NCBI RefSeq assembly: GCF_003391115.1
Contig: NZ_QTJP01000001.1
Location: forward strand, 682,001 to 746,000
Length of the DNA: 64,000 bases
Direction of reading: 5' to 3'
DNA from: Sphingomonas crusticola
GTDB lineage: Bacteria; Pseudomonadota; Alphaproteobacteria; Sphingomonadales; Sphingomonadaceae
The notes below the pieces were generated by a model. That model ran no database searches, had not been told where the DNA came from, and was given only the letters and a program-made list of their open reading frames with translations. Numbering within the stretch: position 1 is the stretch's first letter; each line of letters starts with the position of its first letter. The position numbers and the translations under genes were made by a program. Below, piece after piece: positions 18,729 to 26,233 of the stretch.

Positions 18729-18851
18729 CGCGCCATCGTAAATCATGGCGACCGCCTGGCCGCAAGCGTCGTCATGCCCTTCCAATCCTTTACGCGCATC
18801 CTCCCCCCGTGCGATGCGAGCACGAGGGTAGCAAGGGAGCGAGGCGCAGCG

Positions 18852-19559
18852 ATGGCGGGCATCGTCCAGTTCGACAATGTCGGCCTGCGCTACGGCACGG
18901 GCGCGGAGACGCTTGCGGGCCTGAGTTTCACGCTGGCCGCGGGCTCGTTCCACTTCCTCACCGGCGCATCGGGCGCGGGCAAGACATCGCTGATCAACCT
19001 GATCACGCTCGCGCGGCGGCCGAGCCGCGGGATCGTCAGCCTGTTCGGGGAGGACGCTGCGGGCCTGCCGCGCCGCCGCCTGCCCGCGCTGCGCCGGCGG
19101 ATCGGCGTGGTCCATCAGGATTCGCGGCTGGTGCCGCAGCTCTCGGCCTATGACAATGTCGCGCTGCCGCTGCGCATCAGCGGCATGGCCGAGCGGGAGA
19201 TCGGGTCGCGGGTCGAGGAATTGCTCGACTGGGTAGGCCTGAGATCGCGCGCCAATGCGCGGCCGGCGACCCTGTCGGGAGGCGAACAACAGCGCATTGC
19301 CATCGCCCGCGCGGTCATCACGCATCCCGAGCTGATCGTCGCCGACGAGCCGACCGGCAATGTCGATCCGGAAATGGCGGCGCGCGTGCTTCATTTGTTC
19401 GACACGATGAACCGGCAGGGTACGACCGTGCTGATCGCGACCCACGATGTGCAATTGCTGCAGCAAATATCCGGCGCGAACATCATGCGGCTGGCGAAGG
19501 GCCGCATCGACCAGTTCGACGGCGAGCTGCGCGCGCCGCAACGCGCGGTGGCGCGATGA
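18852..19559 (+). CDS. ftsE: Cell division ATP-binding protein FtsE
   Basis: 235-aa ABC ATPase that, with FtsX, transmits division-site energy to periplasmic murein hydrolases. The Walker A motif is GASGAGKTS (38-46), the Q-loop VVHQD, the signature LSGGEQQR (141-148) and Walker B LIVADEPTGN (161-170). The ATG at 18852 begins MAGIVQFDNVGLRYG after a GGGAGCGAGG stretch. The stop overlaps the ftsX start (GATGATGG). The zinc-ribbon gene is transcribed away on the other strand. Confidence 0.93.
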   Translation: MAGIVQFDNVGLRYGTGAETLAGLSFTLAAGSFHFLTGASGAGKTSLINLITLARRPSRGIVSLFGEDAAGLPRRRLPALRRRIGVVHQDSRLVPQLSAYDNVALPLRISGMAEREIGSRVEELLDWVGLRSRANARPATLSGGEQQRIAIARAVITHPELIVADEPTGNVDPEMAARVLHLFDTMNRQGTTVLIATHDVQLLQQISGANIMRLAKGRIDQFDGELRAPQRAVAR

Positions 19560-20404
19560 TGGCCGCCTCCCCGCTGCTTCGGCTTCAGCGCCAGCGGCCG
19601 GGAAGCTTCGCCATGCTGATCGCCGCGGCATGCCTGCTTATGCTGCTGGCGGCGGCTTTGGCACTGTCGCTGCGCGCGGCCGGCAATGCGGTGGCGCAAG
19701 CGGCGCACGCGCATGTGCTGGTGCAGGTGGTCGAGGCGGACGCGTCGCGGCGCGAGCGGATTGCCGACGCTGTGCTGGCGAGGCTCGACCGGCTGCCGCG
19801 CACGGTTTCGACCCGCCGGGTGCCCGAGCAGGAGGCATTTGCGCTGGTCGATCCCTATGTGGGCAGCATGAAGATGAGCGATCTGCCCCTGCCCGCCATG
19901 ATCGAGGTGCGCGGCGCAGACCGGAGCGCGATCGACGTGGCGCTCCAGCGCTTGCCGCACGTGCAGGTTACCGCGGCCGGCGCCGAGCTCGGACCGCTGT
20001 CGCGCCTGATCGAATCGCTGCGCGCGATCGCCTTCGGGGTGGCGCTCACCAGCGCCGCAGCGACCGGGCTGATCGCGATGTTGTCGGCGCGCGCGGCGCT
20101 GGCCCGCGAAGGAGCGACGATCGACATCCTGCACACGCTCGGCGCGACCGATCGCCAATTGTCGCGACTGGTGACGGGCAAGATCGCGCGCGATGCCGGC
20201 GTGGGCGCGGCGGTCGGCCTGATCGTGGCGATCTTCGTGATCGCCACCGTCGGCGCGCGCGTGGCCGAATTGGGTGCGGGCGTCGACGCGAGCCTGGGCA
20301 TGGGGGGCTGGACGATCCTGGCACTGCTGGCGCTCGCGCTGGTCGGGCTGGCGGCGCTGGCGGCGCAGGGCGCGCTGCTGATGACGTGGCGGCGGGCGCC
20401 GTGA
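19556..20404 (+). CDS. ftsX: Cell division protein FtsX
   Basis: 282-aa inner-membrane partner of FtsE. It has an N-terminal transmembrane helix (FAMLIAAACLLMLLAAALAL), a periplasmic domain of about 120 residues, then three more helices in the C-terminal half (around residues 160-185, 218-240 and 252-277). This four-helix layout is standard FtsX topology. IDILHTLGATDRQLSRL between helices is the usual FtsX cytosolic loop. The start overlaps ftsE, and the stop overlaps the next gene as GTGA, implying a three-gene operon. Confidence 0.92.
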   Translation: MMAASPLLRLQRQRPGSFAMLIAAACLLMLLAAALALSLRAAGNAVAQAAHAHVLVQVVEADASRRERIADAVLARLDRLPRTVSTRRVPEQEAFALVDPYVGSMKMSDLPLPAMIEVRGADRSAIDVALQRLPHVQVTAAGAELGPLSRLIESLRAIAFGVALTSAAATGLIAMLSARAALAREGATIDILHTLGATDRQLSRLVTGKIARDAGVGAAVGLIVAIFVIATVGARVAELGAGVDASLGMGGWTILALLALALVGLAALAAQGALLMTWRRAP

Positions 20405-20925
20405 TCCGGCGGCTATTCAGCGCATTGCTGCTGGCGTGGGCGCTCGGCTTCGTGCTGTTCGCGATCGACCTGCCGCGCCCGGCCGGCAACGAATATACCG
20501 ACGGTATCGTCGTGCTGACCGGCGGACCGGGGCGCGTGCGGCGCGGGATCGACGTGCTGACGGCGCGCCATGCGCAACGGATGCTCGTTTCCGGCGTGGA
20601 TCGGCGGGTGCGGCCGGCCGACATCGCGGCGGCTTACCATGTCGGGCCTGATCTGCTGAGCCGGATCGACCTTGGCCGCTCGGCGGTCGACACGCGCTCG
20701 AACGCGCTGGAGACGCGCCGCTGGATCGCCGCGCATCATTATCGCTCGATCCGGCTGGTAACCACCGACTGGCATATGCGGCGCGCGCGGTTCGAACTGA
20801 GGCAGGTCCTCAAGGGGGTGACGGTGGTACGCGATGCGGTGCCGAGCGAGCCCAATTTGCTGGGCTTGCTCAGGGAATATCACAAATACCTGCTGCGGCG
20901 GGGGGCGGCGCTGGCCGGGCGCTGA
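20401..20925 (+). CDS. YdcF/DUF218 family protein
   Basis: 174 aa starting with GTG at 20401, which overlaps the ftsX stop as GTGA. An N-terminal hydrophobic anchor (LFSALLLAWALGFVLFAIDL) precedes a DUF218 domain with the characteristic DGIVVLTGGPGRVRRGID, AQRMLVSGVD, SNALETRRWI and LVTTDWHMRRARFEL. Family members such as ElyC/SanA/YdcF act in envelope biology, and the exact reaction is unsettled. Coupling to ftsEX suggests a cell-wall role, as seen in related genomes. Confidence 0.88.
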   Translation: MIRRLFSALLLAWALGFVLFAIDLPRPAGNEYTDGIVVLTGGPGRVRRGIDVLTARHAQRMLVSGVDRRVRPADIAAAYHVGPDLLSRIDLGRSAVDTRSNALETRRWIAAHHYRSIRLVTTDWHMRRARFELRQVLKGVTVVRDAVPSEPNLLGLLREYHKYLLRRGAALAGR

Positions 20926-20999
20926 GAAATCGTGGGGCCGTTCAACGGCGGCCAATAGCGCCTGGTGGATCCGGCCGGCGCCGGGGCGGTCGTACGACG

Positions 21000-21908
21000 C
21001 TATTCGTGGGTGCGGCCGAAATCGGGGCGTTCGTCGTCCTGACCTTGTTCGATGATCGAGCGGCGGACGGCGCGGGTGCGGGTGAAGAGGTCGAACAAAG
21101 CATCGCCGTCGCCCCAGCGGATCGCACGCTGAAGGACGGTGAGGTCCTCGCTGAAGCGCTGCAGCATCTCTAGCACCGCTTCCTTGTTGGCGAGGAACAC
21201 GTCGCGCCACATGGTTGGATCGGAGGCGGCGATGCGGGTGAAATCGCGGAAGCCGCCGGCCGAATATTTGATGACCTCGCTCTCGGTCACGACTTCGAGA
21301 TCGGAGGCGGTGCCGACGATCGTATAAGCGATAAGATGCGGCAAATGGCTGGTGATGGCGAGGACGAGATCATGATGCTTGGCGTCCATGATCTCGATCC
21401 GCGAACCGAGCCTTTCCCAGAAAGCCGAGACGCGCATCACCGCGGCGGGATCGGCATCGCCCGGCGGCGTGAGAATGCACCAGCGCCCCTTGAACAGGGT
21501 GGCGAAACCGGCGTCCGGCCCGCTATATTCGGTGCCGGCGACGGGATGCGCGGGCACGATCTGGCGATCGGGGAAATGCTCGCCGAGCGCCGACACCACG
21601 CCCGCCTTGGACGAGCCGACATCGCTGACGATCGCGTCGGCGGGTATGTCCTGCACCAATGAAGCGGCGACGTCGCCGACCGCTCCCACCGGCACGCACA
21701 GGATGACGAGATCGGCGTCGATCACCGCCGCGCCGGGGGTGTCGGTCACGTCGTCGCACAGACCGAGCTCGGTGACGCGTGCGCGCACCTCCGCATTGGC
21801 ATCATGGCCGGTGAGCGCGACGGTCGGCATGTTCGCCCGCACCGCGCGCGCGATCGACGAGCCGATCAGGCCGAGACCGATGATCGAGACGCGCGCGAAT
21901 GGCAGCAT
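21000..21908 (-). CDS. tyrA: Prephenate/arogenate (cyclohexadienyl) dehydrogenase
   Basis: 302 aa with an NAD-binding fold at the N-terminus (SIIGLGLIGSSIARA, glycines at 11-16). Catalytic-domain motifs are VSDVGSSK, VPAHPVAGTEYSG with the conserved histidine, ITSHLPHLIAY and GGFRDFTRIAASDPTMW. It oxidatively decarboxylates prephenate or arogenate toward tyrosine. There is no chorismate mutase or ACT domain, so it is the stand-alone TyrC-like form. The ATG overlaps the hisC stop as TGATG. The aminotransferase upstream may serve aromatic as well as histidinol-phosphate substrates. Confidence 0.94.
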   Translation of the reverse strand: MLPFARVSIIGLGLIGSSIARAVRANMPTVALTGHDANAEVRARVTELGLCDDVTDTPGAAVIDADLVILCVPVGAVGDVAASLVQDIPADAIVSDVGSSKAGVVSALGEHFPDRQIVPAHPVAGTEYSGPDAGFATLFKGRWCILTPPGDADPAAVMRVSAFWERLGSRIEIMDAKHHDLVLAITSHLPHLIAYTIVGTASDLEVVTESEVIKYSAGGFRDFTRIAASDPTMWRDVFLANKEAVLEMLQRFSEDLTVLQRAIRWGDGDALFDLFTRTRAVRRSIIEQGQDDERPDFGRTHE

Positions 21909-23008
21909 CAGTCAGCTTCGCCGATCATGTCGTGTAACGCCCAGGCGATACCGCGTATCTCGTCCTCGGTGCCGATGGTGATGCGCAGGCCGTGGCCGAG
22001 ACCCTGATTGGGCAGCCAGCGGACGATGTAGCCGCGCTCCATCAGGCCGTGATAGGCCTCCTCCGCCGTCAGCTTGCCGCTGAAGGTGATCAGGATGAAA
22101 TTGGCCTTGCTCGGGATCGCGCGAAGGCCGGCATTGCCCATCTTGGCGATCTCGCCTTCGAACCAGCTGCGCCATTCGAGATTGTGATCGTGGCTGGCGC
22201 GCACGAAATCGTCGGCATTGAGCGCGGCCACCGCCGCCGCCTGCCCCGCGGTCGAGACGTTGAACGGGGCACGGATCTTGTGCATCGCCTGGACGACCGT
22301 AGCCGGCCCATAGGCCCAGCCGATCCGCTCGGCGGCGAGGCCGTGAATCTTGGAGAAGGTGCGCGTGACGAGAACGTTGGCCGCGGTGCGGGCGAGATCG
22401 AGCGCGCCGTCATCATCCTCGGGCTCGAGATATTCGGTATAGGCCTGGTCGACCACCAGCAGACAATCGGCGGGCAAAGCGGCATGGATGCGGGCCAGCT
22501 CGTCACGCGACGTGTACGTGCCGGTCGGGTTGTTGGGATTGGCGATGAACACGACCCGCGTCTTCGACGTCACCTTGGCGAGCAGGGCGTCGACGTCGGT
22601 GGCATAATCGGCATCGTCGGCCTCGACCGGAACCGCGCCGACGCGGCGCGCGGCGATTGGGTAGACCGAGAAACCGTAGCGGACGTAGAGGACCTCGTCG
22701 CCCTGCCCCGCAAATGCCCCGGCGGCGAGATGGAGCAGTTCGTCCGAGCCGGTGCCATGGATGACGCGATCCGCCTCGATCCCGAACTTGGCGGCGATCG
22801 CTTCGCGCAAGGCGGCGGCGCCGGCATCGGGATAGCGATCGAGCGTGGCGGCGGCGGCGATGAAGGCGGCGCGTGCTTCAGGGCTCGTGCCAAGCGGATT
22901 TTCGTTGGACGACAGCTTGTGAACCTTGCGGCCGTCATCGGTAGTGGCTCGGCCGGGCACGTAAGGCGCGATCGCCTGGATCCAGGGCTTGGGGGTGAGT
23001 GCGTTCAT
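21908..23008 (-). CDS. hisC: Histidinol-phosphate (aromatic) aminotransferase
   Basis: 366-aa fold-type I PLP aminotransferase starting [20 protein letters not shown] at 23008. A longer frame to 23107 is ignored because the family begins here. The substrate-side motif [10 protein letters not shown] (31-40), [20 protein letters not shown] and the PLP lysine about 220 in TFSKIHGLA are all present. HisC enzymes transaminate imidazole-acetol phosphate. Those paired with tyrA often act in tyrosine/phenylalanine synthesis, so the in vivo role could be either or both. Coupling to tyrA by a one-base overlap supports an aromatic role. Confidence 0.92.
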   Translation of the reverse strand: MNALTPKPWIQAIAPYVPGRATTDDGRKVHKLSSNENPLGTSPEARAAFIAAAATLDRYPDAGAAALREAIAAKFGIEADRVIHGTGSDELLHLAAGAFAGQGDEVLYVRYGFSVYPIAARRVGAVPVEADDADYATDVDALLAKVTSKTRVVFIANPNNPTGTYTSRDELARIHAALPADCLLVVDQAYTEYLEPEDDDGALDLARTAANVLVTRTFSKIHGLAAERIGWAYGPATVVQAMHKIRAPFNVSTAGQAAAVAALNADDFVRASHDHNLEWRSWFEGEIAKMGNAGLRAIPSKANFILITFSGKLTAEEAYHGLMERGYIVRWLPNQGLGHGLRITIGTEDEIRGIAWALHDMIGEAD

Positions 23009-23234
23009 GGCGGCGGCTTTAGGGGGCGCCGGCGTGGTGGGCAACGGGGGGAACGTGCCGTGAGCGTTGCGCGGTAGAGGAAGCCAGCCAGTTGCCGACA
23101 GCGGCAATGCCTAACCCATCCAGCAAGGCCGAAGTGTCCGAAATCGATCCAATCCCTCAGGGCATCTTCGAAAAGGGCCGCGAGCAATCCTCCACTCGCG
23201 CCATGATACTCCAGAGGGAAGTCTGTCTGTCAGT

Positions 23235-24530
23235 TCACATGAAGGGATCAGCAAGGAACTTGCGTCCACGGGCGCTCGGCAGAACCGGAACACCCGAGGA
23301 TACGACATGGAAACGCTCAAGTTCCGGCACAATGACTTGCTGAACGCTTACGGCATCCTCGATCAGCACCCGTGAATACGCTACCATCCCGAGCTCGGCC
23401 AGACGGTCGCAAATCATGGCCACCTGGAGAGCGGGTGATGCGGCGGTCAAGACTGCCGGATCTTGGAACGACAGCGGGACGACGTCGGTCTCGCCGCCAC
23501 GATAAGCGAAGAAGCCTCGGTCCAATGCACAGCCAAGATATGGCGGGGCATTGTCAGGCAGGGCTCGTACTTCGGGCTGATATGGCAAGGTGCGATAGGC
23601 ATGCACCGTCTGGATCGCTTCCAGGAAAGCGCGCTCGAACGCGTAATCCGCCAGCAGCGACGCGCCGGTGCCAAAGGCTATGCGGTTTGTCCTGGTGTCG
23701 AGGCACCCTACAAGTCCAACCGGAATCTTCAGGTCAAAGGTGGTGAATTCCCAGAAGCCAATTACTTTTATGTCGTCGGTTTCGACCTGCTCTGCAATCG
23801 AGCCGATAACGGGCGAAAGATGAGAGACATTGACCCTGCGGACAGGCGCAGGGCGCTTGCTGACAACTGTCCGTAATAGCTCGATGCTGATCGCATCACG
23901 CTCGACCGTTTCGAGCAATCCGTGCAGAACTGCCTCGTCACGGGTGACACCCGATGCCGTTCCGGAGTTGGTACTATATCGACGCAGTGCGAACCGATCG
24001 ATTGCATCATTCTCATTCTGGTATGCAGACTTCCAAAATGGATTGGTTAAGAAGAACGGAAAGCGAAGAGGATCAGCGTCATATTTCAAAGGCTGCATCT
24101 CAATCCGTGACAGAGGCAGAAGACCGTTTGAACATATCAACGCGAAGTCAGGTGCGCCTTGCCTGAGCCGCTGGTCTTTGCCGTCAAGCTCGAGGGGTTC
24201 TGGAATAGCAGAAAGCGACGGCTGATCACGAAACCAGTAGAAATGTTCTATGGCCTCGAAAACTGCAGAAGCCCGGGACTGGTCGCCAATTCCCTTGCCC
24301 AGTCCCGAGCCTACTTCGCCGCTCGCGTCGTGAAGCACGCAGCGTGTAGTAACGACCGATCCGCCTAACTCGCTATAGGCGCATTCAAGACCCTGCGCGG
24401 TGAGAAAGGTGGTTGCCCGAGCTACCGCCTCGATAGGCGCGAGACTTCGCTCAAGTTGACCCGCACCGTGGGGAATCTTATCCAGCAAAGAATCATGAGC
24501 CGTTAAGTTTAAGTATTTCAACAGCTTCAC
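23235..24530 (-). CDS. YcaO-family ATP-dependent enzyme (orphan, in low-GC island)
   Basis: 431 aa. YcaO proteins activate backbone amides with ATP to form azolines, thioamides or amidines in ribosomal peptides or proteins. The ATP/Mg motifs are intact: GKGIGDQSRASAVFEAIEH (about 78-96), TASGVTRDEAVLHGLLETVE followed by RDA (about 191-213), and ERAFLEAIQTVHAYR (about 299-313). The C-terminus (KFLADPFM) lacks the PxPxP tail of azoline-forming cyclodehydratases. No ThiF/Ocin-like partner, TfuA or dehydrogenase is encoded nearby. The first 38 bases overlap the end of the 76-aa gene upstream. Base composition is clearly lower in GC than both flanks, suggesting acquisition. The substrate is unknown. 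Confidence 0.9.
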   Translation of the reverse strand: MKLLKYLNLTAHDSLLDKIPHGAGQLERSLAPIEAVARATTFLTAQGLECAYSELGGSVVTTRCVLHDASGEVGSGLGKGIGDQSRASAVFEAIEHFYWFRDQPSLSAIPEPLELDGKDQRLRQGAPDFALICSNGLLPLSRIEMQPLKYDADPLRFPFFLTNPFWKSAYQNENDAIDRFALRRYSTNSGTASGVTRDEAVLHGLLETVERDAISIELLRTVVSKRPAPVRRVNVSHLSPVIGSIAEQVETDDIKVIGFWEFTTFDLKIPVGLVGCLDTRTNRIAFGTGASLLADYAFERAFLEAIQTVHAYRTLPYQPEVRALPDNAPPYLGCALDRGFFAYRGGETDVVPLSFQDPAVLTAASPALQVAMICDRLAELGMVAYSRVLIEDAVSVQQVIVPELERFHVVSSGVPVLPSARGRKFLADPFM

Positions 24531-24723
24531 GGATGCTTTCGGTCGGGATCCTAATGGTGTCGACAGTATCGGGGCCGCGAATAGTCATTTCGATCTGGAT
24601 CTGTTCGGAACGTAAGGCGCCTCCCTCTTGAACCTTATCCAGAGCGGCGGCGACGCGGTCTATCACCTGCTGAAAGGTGTAAGCTCCCGGGTCTCCCATA
24701 AACTTTCCGCTAAAGGCGCCCAT
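24493..24723 (-). CDS. Small 76-aa protein preceding and overlapping the YcaO gene
   Basis: The ATG at 24721-24723 begins MGAFSGKFMGDPGAYTFQQV and the protein ends EILKLNGS. A helical middle (QQVIDRVAAALDKVQ) and an alternating strand segment (QIQIEMTIRGPDTVDTIRIP) suggest a small folded domain rather than a Cys/Ser/Thr-rich core peptide. There are no cysteines. No family was recognised. It overlaps the YcaO start by 38 bases in a different frame, which implies one transcript and probably functional partnership. It could be a leader-binding adaptor, a modified substrate, or unrelated cargo. Confidence 0.65.
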   Translation of the reverse strand: MGAFSGKFMGDPGAYTFQQVIDRVAAALDKVQEGGALRSEQIQIEMTIRGPDTVDTIRIPTESIREAVEILKLNGS

Positions 24724-24760
24724 AGTTATCCGTCCCCACGAAGTGACCAGTTACTAGACT

Positions 24761-24916
24761 TTACCGATCGTCCACGTTCTTGCAAGTCCCGGTAGGCCTG
24801 CCCGCATCTGCATAACGACGTGTAACGCGTTCAATCGCCGAGCCGCTCTCCTGAACGATCACACCAAATCGCTTTGTATACTCACTACCCTCACGCTTTT
24901 TAGCGGTCCGCCTCAA
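24761..24916 (-). CDS. Possible short ORF upstream of the 76-aa gene (51 aa, uncertain)
   Basis: The 249-base gap between the lipoprotein and the 76-aa gene holds an open frame ending with TAA at 24761-24763. A TTG at 24914-24916 after GGGAATGAG would give 51 aa; a GTG at 24860-24862 would give 33 aa. The end reads RPTGTCKNVDDR, with one cysteine and two threonines. It is charged, Arg/Lys-rich and shows no known family. In a YcaO locus any short ORF deserves attention as a candidate substrate, but coding potential here is weak and the start is atypical. Confidence 0.2.
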   Translation of the reverse strand: MRRTAKKREGSEYTKRFGVIVQESGSAIERVTRRYADAGRPTGTCKNVDDR

Positions 24917-24972
24917 AGCCGCTCATTCCCGGCTAGGGGTTATGCTAGCGCCCACAGCGACGCGCGGCAAAA

Positions 24973-26001
24973 TCACCTGACGGTGTTGCACGGCGCGCCA
25001 TAGGCCATCCGGCGCTCCAGCGCGCCGGCACGGGCGCAAGCGCGAAGCGTAAGCTGATTCCTGCCGGGTATGTCTGAGCGCTCGTAATTGATCTCATAGG
25101 TGATGTTGTCCGACACGAAGAGCCCAGGAGCATGGGATACCGATGGATCCCTCAGCTGACTCGCATCCAGCAATGCCTTTATGAAGGGCTCGTGCGCGGA
25201 TAGCCCCAGTTGCCGGGTGAGTTCCAAAACGAGCGCCGTGCCGGAGGCGCGGATGAGCTCGGGCGGGGCGATATATTGAATGCCGATTCCTAAGAGATCC
25301 TCAGACCGGTGGGAAACGAACAGCATCTCCCCTGTCGGCAGACTCAAGAACGCAGCGCGCGTGTTCCCAGGGTCAAGGTGCTTCGTGAGCGACCTGGAAA
25401 CGACCTGCGCAACTTCGAGCTGACGACGCATGAGCGCCGCATCCGGCAAGGATAAATACCCGGCCACCTCGAACCAATCTGCGGGCTGCGAAAACGCGAC
25501 CGGATAAAAGCTAAGAGAGGTTACGATGAAGGAACTCACCTCGATCGTACCAGTGCTCAATCGCCAGAAGCGCAGTGGCCCGCGCTCGCCCTGCGCCGGC
25601 CCTAGATGGTCTGCAATGTCCGAAGCAAGCGTCAGCGACGCGTCGAAATAGCGGACATAATAAGCTCCGCTCTTATCGGGCAAAGTATGAGGGGCGGCTC
25701 GAAGCCAGGCCGGCCGGGCCCGACCGGCATAATCGAGCCGAATATATTGAGTTTGAAAGGAGTTCTCGCGCTTTCCGCGCAGCTTCCGGACCGCTTCAGC
25801 CTCAACGGCCTGGGGGGTCGAGCTCGCCGCGCTATCCAGCAACTGGATGATGCGGGCATGCAAATGCGGATAATCCCGTGTCGCGCACCCAGACAGCGAC
25901 AGTAAGCAGGCGAGCAGGGCGACATGCAGCAACCCGGTTCCGGCCCACATAGAACCGAGAATTGAGTAAAGTCTCGAGAGAAAGCTGTCCGGCCCCACCA
26001 T
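24973..26001 (-). CDS. Predicted lipoprotein of unknown function in the YcaO island
   Basis: 342 aa from the ATG at 25999-26001. A lipobox LSLSGC about residues 34-39 (LLHVALLACLLSLSGC ATRDYPH) predicts lipid attachment and location outside the cytoplasm. A shorter start at 25950 gives a more typical 22-residue signal. The mature protein has no repeats or recognised motifs. It contains a helix rich in QAVEAEAVRKL and several beta-like segments. The gene runs in the same direction as the 76-aa and YcaO genes and shares their lower GC, so it is likely part of the same acquired unit. It is divergent from the TonB receptor gene. Confidence 0.75.
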   Translation of the reverse strand: MVGPDSFLSRLYSILGSMWAGTGLLHVALLACLLSLSGCATRDYPHLHARIIQLLDSAASSTPQAVEAEAVRKLRGKRENSFQTQYIRLDYAGRARPAWLRAAPHTLPDKSGAYYVRYFDASLTLASDIADHLGPAQGERGPLRFWRLSTGTIEVSSFIVTSLSFYPVAFSQPADWFEVAGYLSLPDAALMRRQLEVAQVVSRSLTKHLDPGNTRAAFLSLPTGEMLFVSHRSEDLLGIGIQYIAPPELIRASGTALVLELTRQLGLSAHEPFIKALLDASQLRDPSVSHAPGLFVSDNITYEINYERSDIPGRNQLTLRACARAGALERRMAYGAPCNTVR

Positions 26002-26135
26002 CTCACCCAAGTGCTGCGAGAGAATGACATCGATCCGCGTGAAATGCGAATCGGGTGTTAGCGACGGGGTGCCGCACTAGTATAGTGGAGCCGTGGATGT
26101 GCGCGACCCGAACGCGCCCGGGACTATGCCGCATT

Positions 26136-26153
26136 GCAACATCCTGGCAACAT
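26136..26153 (+). promoter_or_regulatory. Paired 7-bp direct repeat, Pho-box-like, upstream of TonB receptor
   Basis: GCAACAT occurs twice in direct orientation, separated by four bases (GCAACAT CCTG GCAACAT). The 7-4-7 geometry equals that of a PhoB binding site, although the word matches the CTGTCAT consensus only in its last three bases. A TAATAT that could be a -10 box follows at 26170-26175, about 58 bases before the receptor ATG. Given the phosphatase genes downstream, phosphate control is an attractive but unproven reading. Confidence 0.4.
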
Positions 26154-26233
26154 TTCCGCCCGGAAACGGTAATATCGCGGACCTAGACGCTTCTCCCGAA
26201 AGGCCAATGGGCCTGCACCAAGGGGGAATATCG

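Noticed and set aside
23005-23187. 60-codon frame with DALRDWIDFGHFGLAGW between YcaO and hisC
   Set aside because: Overlaps the hisC start, has no clear start signal and matches nothing I recognise. It could be a gene remnant but support is too weak.
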